Assembly (NCBI RefSeq): GCF_001413925.1
Contig: NZ_LBMJ01000001.1
Location: 1,523,501 to 1,587,500, forward strand
Direction: 5' to 3'
From: Nonlabens sp. YIK11
Lineage (GTDB): Bacteria; Bacteroidota; Bacteroidia; Flavobacteriales; Flavobacteriaceae
DNA length: 64,000 bases
The notes beneath the pieces are model-generated. The model saw only the letters and a program-made list of their open reading frames with translations. It was not told the origin of the DNA and did not search any database. A program made the position numbers and the translations under genes. Below are positions 28,380 through 38,131 of the stretch, in pieces. Numbering within the stretch: position 1 is the first letter of the stretch; each line of letters begins with the position of its first letter.

Positions 28380-28827
28380 GTTTTTTAATTTGAGTTTGCT
28401 GTTACTGACTTTAGAAGAAAACGTTTAATGGATTGTTTTACTTCTATAGCAGTCAATGTAACAAAGATATTTAATAAATTTATAGACGTATCCATTAGGC
28501 ATTGCGATAAAAGCTAAGAAAATCTCAAAAGTTTTAATCTTAAACTCTTTTATTGACTCAATGATTACATTGTTGTGGGTTTCAATAATAGTGCCTAACA
28601 GGACCTAGTTAAATTGAACTTTATAGATGCTTCAATTATTCGACTGGTTCCGTCAGCTTGAGCAATTTCAATGTTTTCCAGAATAGTCATTACGTGAAAA
28701 CTTTTCTACCTCGAGGCAACTTTCACATTTCCCTATCATTTAATTGTGGCTTGCTGCCTTAATTTTCAAAACATCCATTGCCGGTCACAAATTATTGGGA
28801 TCGCAAACCAATATATAAAAGGTAAGA
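28380..28827. other. Divergent intergenic region
   Basis: Between the minus-strand Bax-inhibitor operon and the plus-strand efflux operon. It is AT-rich, without ORF or RNA that I recognise. One -7 box for the left gene is described separately. The efflux operon's operator is expected here but no clear inverted repeat was found. Confidence 0.5.
28462..28469 (-). promoter_or_regulatory. Candidate -7 element of the Bax-inhibitor operon
   Basis: TATCTTTG on the minus strand fits TAnnTTTG and predicts a leader of about 75 nt. Confidence 0.4.
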
Positions 28828-28833
28828 TTGCTT

Positions 28834-30303
28834 TTGAAAAAGATTCTACTACTCATACTTATTGCTTTTTTAACGCATTCTTGTCTGGTAACTAAAAATT
28901 ACCAAGAACCAGAACTGGACGTCCCAACCGTTTATAGGGACTTTAAGGAAATCGATTCTACCTCAATGGCTATGGTGCCTTATGAGCAATTTTTCAATGA
29001 CCCATTACTACTAGAATATATTGATGAAGCGCTTACTAACAATTATGACTTGCGTCTGGCCCTTCAAAATGTGTATCGATCGCAGGCATTATATCGGCAA
29101 GGAAGAGCTGGTTATTTGCCTACCTTAAATGTTGATGCATCAGTAAATTCATCAGATTTTAGTGATAATAGTTTTCAGGGACAGCAAGCCCGTCAAGGAA
29201 ACCAGTCCAGCAATGGCAATGTTCCTTCACGCATTGAACAGTATGATCTTACTGGGACACTGGATTGGGAAATTGATCTTTGGGGTGGCATTACCAGCAA
29301 TAAAAGAGCAACAGCTGCAGCTTATTTACAGAGCGAGGCTGGACAGCGACTGGTCAAGACTTCTATCATTTCAAATGTGGCCTCGCAATATTACTTGCTC
29401 ATGGCGCTGGACGAGCAGTTGGAAATTGCCCAGCAGGCTGTGGAAGCCAGACAAGGAAGTTTTGACATCACGCAAAAACTGAAAAAAGCTGGCCTGGAAC
29501 GTGAAGTGGCCGTGCAACAATCTGGTTCACAATTAAAGATTGCCGAATTGCTCGCACTGGATCTGGAGTTGCAAATCAAGCTTGCCGAAAATGCTTTTAG
29601 CGTTCTGTTAGGGAAAAACCCGCAAGAGGTTTCTCGTGGTAAGATCGATAGTACCTTTCTGGATAGAGAAATTGAGATAGGATTGCCATCGCAATTATTG
29701 AGAAACCGACCCGATGTGGTGCAGGCAGAATTCAACCTTATCAATGCCTTTGAGCTGGAAAATGTAGCACGAGCAGATTTTTATCCGCAATTGAATATTG
29801 GAGCATCTGCTGGATTTAGAAGTGTAAATGCCAGCGACTGGATTAGTAGCGCTTCATTATTCAATACACTCGTCGCCGGTCTGGCACAGCCCATTTTAAA
29901 TAATAGAAGGATCAGGACCAATTTTGAAGTAGCTCAAATAAATCAACAGACCTCATTACTGGAGTTCAAACAGACCTTGTTGACGGCCTATCAAGAGGTG
30001 AATGATGCGTGGTTTACCCAAAACTCGCTTACAGAACAATACAAGGTGCGACAGGAGCAAGTGGAATTTCTCGACAATGCGACAGACTATTCCTTCCGGC
30101 TTTATCAAAGCGGTCTTTCCAGTTATCTAGAGGTGCTCATCGCAGATTCTAACAGATTGAATGCCCAGATTGAATTGGTAAACCTAAAACTCAATCAGCT
30201 TAACGCTACTGTAGAGTTGTACCGCGCTTTGGGTGGTGGCTGGAATAAGAAGGTTGAGCCTGCAAGTACCATGTTGTCTAATGAAGAGAAGAAGAATGAA
30301 TGA
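28834..30303 (+). CDS. Outer-membrane efflux channel lipoprotein (TolC/OprM/NodT type)
   Basis: A 489-aa outer-membrane channel of a tripartite exporter. The lipoprotein signal MKKILLLILIAFLTHSC starts with TTG at 28834. TTG 28828 would add two residues; no ATG fits. The two OEP repeats are seen: TNNYDLRLALQNVYRSQALY (near 70) and LLRNRPDVVQAEFNL (near 290). It is first of three genes for an RND pump. Confidence 0.93.
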   Translation: MKKILLLILIAFLTHSCLVTKNYQEPELDVPTVYRDFKEIDSTSMAMVPYEQFFNDPLLLEYIDEALTNNYDLRLALQNVYRSQALYRQGRAGYLPTLNVDASVNSSDFSDNSFQGQQARQGNQSSNGNVPSRIEQYDLTGTLDWEIDLWGGITSNKRATAAAYLQSEAGQRLVKTSIISNVASQYYLLMALDEQLEIAQQAVEARQGSFDITQKLKKAGLEREVAVQQSGSQLKIAELLALDLELQIKLAENAFSVLLGKNPQEVSRGKIDSTFLDREIEIGLPSQLLRNRPDVVQAEFNLINAFELENVARADFYPQLNIGASAGFRSVNASDWISSASLFNTLVAGLAQPILNNRRIRTNFEVAQINQQTSLLEFKQTLLTAYQEVNDAWFTQNSLTEQYKVRQEQVEFLDNATDYSFRLYQSGLSSYLEVLIADSNRLNAQIELVNLKLNQLNATVELYRALGGGWNKKVEPASTMLSNEEKKNE

Positions 30304-30308
30304 AGTTA

Positions 30309-30324
30309 CGCTTTCGCGAAAGCG
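30309..30324. repeat. CGCTTTCGCGAAAGCG palindrome, copy 10 (between efflux genes)
   Basis: Perfect core. Flanks gaagtta and aacttc extend the symmetry, and the asymmetric flank (gttacgc...gcgaac) is in the inverse orientation to most other copies. It lies 6 nt after the TolC-like stop codon. Confidence 0.95.
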
Positions 30325-30479
30325 AACTTCAAACACACCTCATCGCTTTAATAGAGTTCATGATTTGAAATATAAATTGAAATAAGTGGGTTAATGACGC
30401 AACCGAAGCCATTTAATACGGCAAGCACAGTCATCCAAACAACTTTAAACCCCAGCGATATTCTGGGAAGCTATATATT

Positions 30480-31637
30480 ATGAAGACCTATCACATCATA
30501 TTGTCCTGCCTGATTACATTGGCGCTTTGCTGCTCATGTTCTGAAGAGCAAAAGGAGCAAAGAATACCGCAGTTACCCGTTCTCAAAGTAGAAAAAAGAA
30601 CCGTAAATGACACCACGATATTTCCCGCTAATGTGGAAGGTGTCAAGAACATCGAGATAAGACCTAAAATTCAAGGGTTTATTGAAAAAATCTACGTGGA
30701 TGAAGGCGCATATGTGCAAAAAGGTGACCTGCTGTTTGAACTGGAAGCAGAACCCTTGCAAGCCGAAGCTCAAGCTGCGCGTGATGCTATAGGCATTGCC
30801 CGAGCGGATCGATACAACGCACAGGTCGATGTGGATAAACTCATACCACTGGTAAAAGACGGTATCATCAGTGACGTGGAATTAAAGAAAGCCGAAGCTG
30901 GTCTGGAACAGGCAAACTCAAGATTGAAGGAAAGTGAAAACGTGTACCGCAGTGCACAGCGCATGTCAAATTACAAGACCATCATGAGTCCAGTAACCGG
31001 TCGTATCAATTCATTACCTTATAGGCTAGGTTCTCTTGTGGGACCAAGGGATGCCATGGCGTTGACCACCGTAAGCCAGAACGATAGTGTGTTTGTGTAC
31101 TTTTCCATGGATGAGAAAGATTATGTCTCGTTTTTAAAGGAAACTAAAGGAACCACACTTCAAGAGAAAATAGCAAACTTTCCAGAAGTGGTTTTTGAAT
31201 TATCCAACGGTAACAACTATAAACAAAAAGGAAGGATCCAAACCACAACGGGTACGATCAACAGTTCTACAGGAAGCATCACGTTCAGAGCGATTTTTCC
31301 CAATCCAGATGGCGTGTTGCTCAATGGATATAGCGGTTTGATGAAAATTCCTATTGCCTACAATGACGTTGTTGTGGTACCTGCGGAATCCACATATAAA
31401 CAACAAACGCTTACCTATCTTTTTAAGCTGGCCAATAAGGATACTATTTATAATACGCTTGTAGATATAGAAAAGCGAGTTGGGAATGTGGTGATTGTCA
31501 ATTCAGGTATTAAGGTAGGTGATACTATACTAGCCAAAGGACTTGGAAAAGTGCAGGATAGCAGTAAGATCAAGCCTAGGCTTATTGCTTTGGATAGTGT
31601 TTTGGGGAATGTGAAAAACACCTTTAGGAATGAATAA
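30480..31637 (+). CDS. RND efflux membrane-fusion (periplasmic adaptor) lipoprotein
   Basis: A 385-aa adaptor of the HlyD/AcrA family. Lipoprotein signal with Cys residues near 17-20 (LALCCSCSEE). Lipoyl half-motifs flank an alpha-hairpin: IEIRPKIQGFIEKIYVDEG (near 59-77) and YKTIMSPVTGRINSL (near 165-180). Coiled-coil hairpin about 95-160. It joins the outer-membrane channel to the pump. Its stop overlaps the pump start by 8 nt. Confidence 0.93.
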   Translation: MKTYHIILSCLITLALCCSCSEEQKEQRIPQLPVLKVEKRTVNDTTIFPANVEGVKNIEIRPKIQGFIEKIYVDEGAYVQKGDLLFELEAEPLQAEAQAARDAIGIARADRYNAQVDVDKLIPLVKDGIISDVELKKAEAGLEQANSRLKESENVYRSAQRMSNYKTIMSPVTGRINSLPYRLGSLVGPRDAMALTTVSQNDSVFVYFSMDEKDYVSFLKETKGTTLQEKIANFPEVVFELSNGNNYKQKGRIQTTTGTINSSTGSITFRAIFPNPDGVLLNGYSGLMKIPIAYNDVVVVPAESTYKQQTLTYLFKLANKDTIYNTLVDIEKRVGNVVIVNSGIKVGDTILAKGLGKVQDSSKIKPRLIALDSVLGNVKNTFRNE

Positions 31638-34600
31638 GTTCCTCAAAATATTTATCGATAATCCAGTTTTATCTACCGTGATTTCTATTGTGGTGGTGAT
31701 TTTGGGAATACTGGGCTTTAATAATCTGCCGGTGACCCAATATCCGCAGATCGCGCCGCCAACAGTTGAGGTAACGGCAACATTTCCAGGTGCAGGTGCA
31801 CAGACTATTCTAGAAAGCGTTGTAGTGCCACTCGAGCAGGAAATCAATGGTGTACAAGGCATCGATTATATCACTTCAACGGCGAGTAACAGTGGTAATG
31901 CCACTATTACCATTTTCTTCAAACAAGGAACCGATCCTGATATTGCTGCGGTAAACGTTCAAAACCGTGTGGCACGAGCGAATCCATTACTTCCTGCAGA
32001 GGTCATCAACAGCGGTATTGTCACTCAAAAGAAGCAGAATAGCTCGTTGATGTATTTATCCTTCAGAAGTACGACAGATGATTTTGATGAGATTTTTGTG
32101 CAGAATTATATTGACATCAAAGTGGTTCCAGTTCTTCAAAGAATTGAAGGTGTAGCACAAGTCTCATCTGGCAGTGGTAAGGCATACACTATGCGCATCT
32201 GGATCAAACCAGATAAACTCGCGGCCTATGGCTTGCAACCATCTGACGTTCTCGCCGCATTAAACGAGCAAAGCGTGGAGGCGGCACCAGGAACCTTGGG
32301 ACAAAATTCAGGTTCTGCATTTGAATATGCGCTGCAGTATCAAGGCCGATTCAGTTCGATCGAAGAATACGAAAATATTGTACTGAAAGCCATCGACAAT
32401 AATCAGTATTTGACACTTAAGCAAGTGGCAGATATTGAGCTGGATGCTTTTAGCTATACTTCGATTTCAGAAACTAACGGTGAACGGTCTGTAGGTTTAG
32501 GGATTTTCCAATCGCCTGGATCCAATGCACAAAAGGTGATTCAAGACCTTGAAGTAGAACTAGAGCAACTAGCGGCAGACTTCCCGAAAGGAATGGATTA
32601 TATCATTGATTACAATATCAATGATTTTTTAGAAGCGTCCATCGATAATTTGATAAACACGTTTTTGATTGCTTTTGCGCTGGTTTTTGTCGTTGTTTTT
32701 GTTTTTCTACAAGATATACGTACCACTATAATCCCAGCTATTGCGGTACCTGTATCTGTAGTTGGAACGTTTTTCTTCTTGAATTTGTTGGGCTATTCCT
32801 TGAACCTACTAACATTATTCGCGCTGATTCTTGCCATAGGAATCGTTGTTGACGACGCCATTGTCGTGACAGAAGCTGTCAAGTCCAAAATGGAAAACGG
32901 TGAAAAAAGCGCTAGAAAGGCCAGTATAGATGCGATGAAGGAAATATCAGGTGCAATCATCGCGACGACCCTTGTGATGGCGGCAGTGTTTATTCCGGTA
33001 ACTTTTTTGACAGGTCCGACTGGGATCTTTTTTGAGCAATTTGGAGTCACGTTGATTATTTCTATTGTAATATCTTCTATAAACGCACTCACGTTGAGTC
33101 CAGCATTAAGTGCTTTAATCCTAAAACCTGAAGACGACGAAGAAGAAAACAAAAACTTTTTAAGGCGATTTTTTAATGGCTTTAATCAGAAGTTTGACCA
33201 GCTCAAGGATCGTTACGAGAGCGTTTTGAATAGTCTAAGCAGTAAACTTGTAATTACAGGCATTGTACTTGCCGTTGCCTTGGGAGCTATCTTTTTTATC
33301 AATAATAACATTCCTAAAGGTTTTGTGCCAACTGAAGATAAAGGAGTGGTATTTGCAAACGTGACTTTACCAGATGGAGCTTCCATGGATAGAACCTATC
33401 AGATCATGGCAGATTTTAGTGAGCAAGCTAAAAACATCGAAGGCATTGAGTCAATATCGTTTTCTACAGGATCCAATTTTTTTAATGGTACTGGAGGTTC
33501 TTATGCATTGGCCTATCTACCTTTAGAGAAATGGAGTGAAAGAGATGCGGACTCCTTATCCATCAATTCGATTATTAAACAGCTCAATGGGGTTGCCGCT
33601 GCATTTCCAGATGCGCAAATGACCTTTTTCCAGCCAGCGCAGGTGCCTGGTTATAGTGGTTCTGGAGGTTTTTCGTTCAATGTTTTAAGTGAAAGCGATG
33701 CATCTTTGGACGATCTCAATCAAGAAACAAAAAACCTTACCGCACGCCTTAATCAACGACCCGAGATTGCTATGGCGAGAGCCACGTTTAGCAATGAATT
33801 TCCTCAATATCAAATTGAATTGGACTTAGCTAAAATCAAAGCCGCAGGAATTGATGCAAATACGATATTAGGATCTTTACAAGGTTATATAGGTGGAATT
33901 TATGCCTCAAACTTTAGCAAGTTTGGAAAGCAGTATAAAGTGTATGTACAGGCCTTACCAGAGTACCGTAGAACCAAAGAGGATTTTAAAAAGATTTTTG
34001 TTCGCAATGATAAAGGAGAAATGGCGCCCATAACAGAGTTTTTCACCCTAAAAGAGATCAACGGTGCTCAGTCCATAAATAGATTCAATCTGTTCAATGC
34101 TATAGGTGTTAATGGATCCATTCAGGAAGGTTACAGTACCGGTGATGCAATTGCTACCATCAAAGAAGAAGCCCAGAGTTTGAAACGCGGCTATAAATTA
34201 GGTTTTAATGGTTTGACTAGAGAAGAGATCGAGGCAGAAGGTCAATTGCAAGTGATTCTAGTACTTAGCTTGGTTTTTATGTACTTTTTCTTGGCCGTTC
34301 AATACAAAAGCTACATCATCCCATTGGCGGTAATTCTTTCTTTGCCGCTGGGTGTTTTAGGTTCCTACCTATTTACGTACCTATTCGGATTGGAAAACAA
34401 CATTTATTTCAGGATCGCCTTGATCATGCTTGTTGGTTTGCTGGCAAAAAATGCGATTCTGATAGTAGAGTTCGGTCAACAAAAACGTAGGGATGGAGAA
34501 TCCATAAAAGATGCTGCGATCCAAGCAGCTAAGGAACGATTAAGGCCAGTCTTGATGACCTCGATCGCTTTTATTGCAGGTATGGTTCCCTTAATTATCG

Positions 34601-34776
34601 CCTCTGGAGTAGGCGCTAAAGGTAACCGTTCCATAGGAACCGGTGCTGCAGGAGGCTTATTTGTGGGAACACTATTATTGATCATATTCGTGCCCATGCT
34701 CTTTATTGTATTTCAGAATTTGCATGAAAAGGTGGTGGGTAAATTATTTACAGAAGAAGACGAAGATGATTTATAG
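31630..34776 (+). CDS. RND inner-membrane multidrug efflux pump (HAE-1 type)
   Basis: A 1048-aa proton-driven pump of the AcrB/MexB class with 12 TM helices and two large periplasmic loops. The N-terminus FLKIFIDNPVLSTVISIVV and motif GxxxQYPQIAPPTVEVTA are characteristic. The proton-relay acidic pair in TM4 is in GIVVDDAIVVTEAV (near residues 400-413). It is last gene of the tripartite operon; substrates cannot be read. Confidence 0.95.
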   Translation: MNKFLKIFIDNPVLSTVISIVVVILGILGFNNLPVTQYPQIAPPTVEVTATFPGAGAQTILESVVVPLEQEINGVQGIDYITSTASNSGNATITIFFKQGTDPDIAAVNVQNRVARANPLLPAEVINSGIVTQKKQNSSLMYLSFRSTTDDFDEIFVQNYIDIKVVPVLQRIEGVAQVSSGSGKAYTMRIWIKPDKLAAYGLQPSDVLAALNEQSVEAAPGTLGQNSGSAFEYALQYQGRFSSIEEYENIVLKAIDNNQYLTLKQVADIELDAFSYTSISETNGERSVGLGIFQSPGSNAQKVIQDLEVELEQLAADFPKGMDYIIDYNINDFLEASIDNLINTFLIAFALVFVVVFVFLQDIRTTIIPAIAVPVSVVGTFFFLNLLGYSLNLLTLFALILAIGIVVDDAIVVTEAVKSKMENGEKSARKASIDAMKEISGAIIATTLVMAAVFIPVTFLTGPTGIFFEQFGVTLIISIVISSINALTLSPALSALILKPEDDEEENKNFLRRFFNGFNQKFDQLKDRYESVLNSLSSKLVITGIVLAVALGAIFFINNNIPKGFVPTEDKGVVFANVTLPDGASMDRTYQIMADFSEQAKNIEGIESISFSTGSNFFNGTGGSYALAYLPLEKWSERDADSLSINSIIKQLNGVAAAFPDAQMTFFQPAQVPGYSGSGGFSFNVLSESDASLDDLNQETKNLTARLNQRPEIAMARATFSNEFPQYQIELDLAKIKAAGIDANTILGSLQGYIGGIYASNFSKFGKQYKVYVQALPEYRRTKEDFKKIFVRNDKGEMAPITEFFTLKEINGAQSINRFNLFNAIGVNGSIQEGYSTGDAIATIKEEAQSLKRGYKLGFNGLTREEIEAEGQLQVILVLSLVFMYFFLAVQYKSYIIPLAVILSLPLGVLGSYLFTYLFGLENNIYFRIALIMLVGLLAKNAILIVEFGQQKRRDGESIKDAAIQAAKERLRPVLMTSIAFIAGMVPLIIASGVGAKGNRSIGTGAAGGLFVGTLLLIIFVPMLFIVFQNLHEKVVGKLFTEEDEDDL

Positions 34777-34903
34777 AAATCTCTTATTACTGGCTACATT
34801 GAAATGAATCGAACTCCTTAAATTTAAAAAGACTCCATTTGATTTTTGTCAACGAGTAGAAAAACATTAAACCTTTATTATTTTTAAGAGTCAGAACTAT
34901 TGA

Positions 34904-35452
34904 ATGAGCCAAACAACCGACCGCGAAATTCTTGATCTCATTGCAAACCCTAAGTCACTGGACAAAGGTTTTCGCATGCTTGTGAAAGAACATCAGCAAA
35001 ACCTTTACTGGCAAATACGTAAGATCCTGCTCAACCACGAGGACGCAGATGATGTGCTGCAAAATGTCTTTATCAAGATCTTTAGAGGCTTGCCTAATTT
35101 TAAAGGTGATAGTAAATTGAGTACCTGGATGTTTAGAATTGCATACAATGAAAGTATGACCTTTCTCAAACGCAAATCTAAAATCGTCCAGATCAACAGT
35201 GCCGAAATGCAAGATTACCTAGTACAGCAACTGGAAGCAGATGTGTATTTCACGGGTGATGATATACAAATGCAACTTCAAAAAGCACTGGTACGATTAC
35301 CAGATCGCCAGCGAGAGATTTTTAACATGAGGTACTACGACGAGATCAAGTTTAAGGATATCGCCGAAATTTTGGAACTTAGTGAAGGTGCTGTAAAATC
35401 AAGCTATCATATTGCAGCAAAAAAGATAGAGTCTTACCTTAAGGGAGATTAA
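34904..35452 (+). CDS. ECF RNA polymerase sigma factor
   Basis: A 182-aa ECF (group 4) sigma factor. Region 2 is at about residues 25-90: LYWQIRKILLNHEDADDVLQ, with KLSTWMFRIAYNESMTFLKR as the 2.3/2.4 part. Region 4 is at about 130-180: LPDRQREIFNMRYYDEIKF then the HTH DIAEILELSEGAVKSSYHIA. It is first of three genes with a putative anti-sigma and a periplasmic sensor, matching the usual envelope-stress cassette. Confidence 0.93.
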   Translation: MSQTTDREILDLIANPKSLDKGFRMLVKEHQQNLYWQIRKILLNHEDADDVLQNVFIKIFRGLPNFKGDSKLSTWMFRIAYNESMTFLKRKSKIVQINSAEMQDYLVQQLEADVYFTGDDIQMQLQKALVRLPDRQREIFNMRYYDEIKFKDIAEILELSEGAVKSSYHIAAKKIESYLKGD

Positions 35453-35482
35453 ACTAATCGCCATAATTGGTGTCATAGAAAC

Positions 35483-36175
35483 ATGAAAAAGAAGAACACA
35501 CATAACGATTTAGGTTTTAAAGTCCCGCAAGGATACTTTAAGGCGAACATAGATCGGTTGTGCGATAACGTGAAACCTGCGCAAGAGCGTGAGGATTCTC
35601 AATTTTCTGTGCCTTCTGGTTATTTTGACGGCTTGGAGGATCGTATTATGAATGCCGTGCGTTCTGATCAGGATGCAGCTGCGGTCAATGCGAATGGTTT
35701 TGAAGTGCCTATAGGTTATTTTGATGGTCTCGAAGATCGTGTGATGAACACAGTAGCACAAAGTGAGCATTCTATAAAAGTTAAGGAACTACCATTTACC
35801 ACACCAGATCACTATTTTGAGCAACTGGAAAAACGAGTACTGGAAGCAACTGTCGATAAACCAGTAGTCAAGCTGGAAAGAGATTACCCATCATGGGTGA
35901 TCCCAATGATTGCCGTTGCCGCCATATTTGTTGCTGTACTTGCTATAGATGGATTCTGGCCTCAAAATGCACTGACCATTCAAGATTTGGAAAATGAAGA
36001 GATAGCTCTTTATTTAGCTGAAACAGACTTTATATCTGATCATGATGCGATCAACATCTTATATTCAGATACTGACATTCTTGATACCGCAAACTTTGAA
36101 ACCTCTATTAATAATGATGAATTGCTAAACTACCTTGCAGATGAGGTAGATATGAACCAAATGTTGGAAGAATGA
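35483..36175 (+). CDS. Putative anti-sigma protein with four YF-repeats
   Basis: A 230-aa single-pass membrane protein. Its cytoplasmic part holds four repeats of the form [GF]xVPxGYFDGLEDRVMN: residues 11-29, 41-59, 72-91 and 104-122, spaced about 30 residues apart. A TM segment (about 137-157, WVIPMIAVAAIFVAVLAI) is followed by an acidic periplasmic tail (158-230). It lies between the ECF sigma gene and the sensor gene, with ATGA overlap to the latter. That position and topology suggest it holds the sigma factor. The repeats are the likely sigma-binding sites, by inference. No classical zinc anti-sigma motif is present. Confidence 0.75.
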   Translation: MKKKNTHNDLGFKVPQGYFKANIDRLCDNVKPAQEREDSQFSVPSGYFDGLEDRIMNAVRSDQDAAAVNANGFEVPIGYFDGLEDRVMNTVAQSEHSIKVKELPFTTPDHYFEQLEKRVLEATVDKPVVKLERDYPSWVIPMIAVAAIFVAVLAIDGFWPQNALTIQDLENEEIALYLAETDFISDHDAINILYSDTDILDTANFETSINNDELLNYLADEVDMNQMLEE

Positions 36176-36633
36176 AAACGATAACTGTATTTACCATAGC
36201 CCTAATGGCATCTGTCAGTTCAATGGCACAAGTAGTGCGTACCAGCTATCAAGAGGTGCGTAGTGCCACAGATAAGATTGAAGCCATGGAAGTGGCATTC
36301 CTGACTCAGGAACTTGAACTCACCTCAGAAGAGGCACAGAAATTCTGGCCGATCTTTAACGATATCAAGGAGGAACGTAACGACTTGAAGATCAAAAAGA
36401 AGAAGTTGATGTACGACATGGCTAATAATTTCAATACCATGTCCTTAGATCAAGCGCAAAATTTTGTGGATGGCATGTTTGATATTGAAGCAGCACTCAA
36501 CGAATCTAATTTTGAAGCGCGCAACAGAAAGATTATCAAAATCATAGGCCCAAAAAGATTTTTACAACTCAAAAAGGCTGAATATGAATTTAGAAAAAAG
36601 ATATTGCAGGAATACCGCACTAGAGGCAGATAG
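36172..36633 (+). CDS. Periplasmic sensor of ECF sigma (Spy/CpxP-like)
   Basis: A 153-aa exported helical protein, signal peptide 1-19 (SVSSMAQ). The mature part is an all-helical, very charged domain: FLTQELELTSEEAQKFWPIF and LMYDMANNFNTMSLDQAQN. The LTxxE-Q pattern recalls Spy/CpxP chaperone-like stress sensors. Flavobacterial homologs are called sensors of ECF-type sigma factor. It may signal envelope stress to the anti-sigma protein encoded just before it (4-nt overlap). Confidence 0.8.
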   Translation: MKTITVFTIALMASVSSMAQVVRTSYQEVRSATDKIEAMEVAFLTQELELTSEEAQKFWPIFNDIKEERNDLKIKKKKLMYDMANNFNTMSLDQAQNFVDGMFDIEAALNESNFEARNRKIIKIIGPKRFLQLKKAEYEFRKKILQEYRTRGR

Positions 36634-36676
36634 ATTCCGCAAAAGATTTTAGTAGTTAGTTTTGGTTAATGATGGC

Positions 36677-36708
36677 AAATCCCTCGAGAACTCGTTCTTG
36701 AGGGATTT
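36677..36708. terminator. Terminator after the ECF sigma operon
   Basis: AAATCCCTC pairs with GAGGGATTT with a partly paired loop. It is between convergent genes and may act in both directions. Confidence 0.75.
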
Positions 36709-36733
36709 ACTTTTTACAGAAGATCGCACCTAA

Positions 36734-37456
36734 CTATTCAGAAAGGTTTTTGACGTACTTCCTAAATTCTTCGTCGCTTATTTTATTGGTGTTGTTTTTC
36801 TTGACCAGATACTCCATAAAAGGAGTGCCATCTCGTATCTCTACTATCATCACATCAATAAAGGTGCGCAAGCCTATCAATAAAACCACGGCCGCATGCT
36901 GCGCTCCAAAGCTGATAAAAAATCCAGATAGGATTACCACAAACTGTTGCACAAATATCCTGACGTACGGCGCAAACATCAGTTCTAGTCCACTAACTTC
37001 CAGATATCGCCCATTCTGCAGGTAATTTTTATAAAATACCCAAAGGTTATTTAAAATGATCGTACCCAGAATCCAACCTATATTGTCCATCGCAAGCACA
37101 CGGGCATAATTATCAACCAATTCAAAACCACTACTGGTCCAGTTGGGATCTGAAATTTCCAGATAGGTAAAGGCAAACATGGATTGTATCGCTACAAACA
37201 TTCCATAATGGACGGTAAAGAATGCCGCGAGAAAGAATTTGCCATTAAGTTCCTTTTCATCTTTTTTACGCGATAAAAGAATCTTGAATACATTAATGAC
37301 ACCTATCACGATGGTCTCCAAGAAATAGGAAAAGATCACCGTGATGGCATTTACAGATCCTAAAAAGTACAACAGCAGCACAAAAAGGCTGGAAAGATAG
37401 ATATGGGTCGTTCGCTCATTGATCTTGAGCAATGGTTGCAGCACTCCTAATTTCAT
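36734..37456 (-). CDS. DUF6498-like integral membrane protein
   Basis: A 240-aa protein with about six hydrophobic segments (15-35, 38-60, 75-100, 125-145, 165-185, 187-210) and a charged C-tail. The pattern FFTVHYGMFVAIQSMFAF in the middle is typical of DUF6498 proteins. Function unknown. It is a single gene. Confidence 0.7.
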   Translation of the reverse strand: MKLGVLQPLLKINERTTHIYLSSLFVLLLYFLGSVNAITVIFSYFLETIVIGVINVFKILLSRKKDEKELNGKFFLAAFFTVHYGMFVAIQSMFAFTYLEISDPNWTSSGFELVDNYARVLAMDNIGWILGTIILNNLWVFYKNYLQNGRYLEVSGLELMFAPYVRIFVQQFVVILSGFFISFGAQHAAVVLLIGLRTFIDVMIVEIRDGTPFMEYLVKKNNTNKISDEEFRKYVKNLSE

Positions 37457-37504
37457 GCGACTAAAATATCCCTAAGACCAATGAAAATCCATAAGGCATT
37501 TGCC

Positions 37505-38131
37505 CTAATCCATCAGGTCACTCCAGTCGCTATCGCTGTTGATGGTAGAGCCGTCATATTCCAGTGTCCAGCCGAAGCTTTCTGTCAGGACATAGATTTG
37601 TGATAACTCACTAAGCAGTCTATTCTGGGCATTGCCTACAACTTCACTCTTACTTACCTTGCTTTTTAGGTCTTTGGTAATCTGCGTTTTGATTTTATTA
37701 AAATCCCGTGCTTCAAATCTGTTGGTGAGTCCATTATCCAGATTATAATAGGTGAGATCAGGGTCGATCTTAATCTCTGGTGGTGGAATGTTAAGAATCC
37801 TAATCGTTTTGGCATTCTCATCAATCTGGAAATTCATCTTTTTCAAGTCATACGCGATTTGAACTTTTGCGTTTGAAATGACCAGCGCTCGTTTCTGGCT
37901 ACTGAAAAAATCCCAACCAAAAACCTTTGTATTCTCATAGGTATACACCTTGGCATAAGTAGCCTCAGTCACTACAAGCTTGCTCACGTTGCGCACCTGT
38001 TTCTCAATCAAAGCGGTTTGGGCAATAAGGCGTTCGCGCTCGTCATTGCGGCTGCTATAATAGCTGTACATCAGCACAATAATGATCGTGATGGCAACAC
38101 CTATAAAGATATTTTTAAGTCTGCTATTCAT
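37505..38131 (-). CDS. DUF4230 membrane-anchored protein
   Basis: A 208-aa protein with an N-terminal anchor (residues 7-25) and an outward domain. The DUF4230 hallmarks are YTYENTKVFGWDFFSSQKRALV and IRILNIPPPEIKIDPDLTYYN. The role is unknown. Its start overlaps the GSCFA gene stop by 4 nt (ATGA), so it is co-translated. Confidence 0.8.
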   Translation of the reverse strand: MNSRLKNIFIGVAITIIIVLMYSYYSSRNDERERLIAQTALIEKQVRNVSKLVVTEATYAKVYTYENTKVFGWDFFSSQKRALVISNAKVQIAYDLKKMNFQIDENAKTIRILNIPPPEIKIDPDLTYYNLDNGLTNRFEARDFNKIKTQITKDLKSKVSKSEVVGNAQNRLLSELSQIYVLTESFGWTLEYDGSTINSDSDWSDLMD

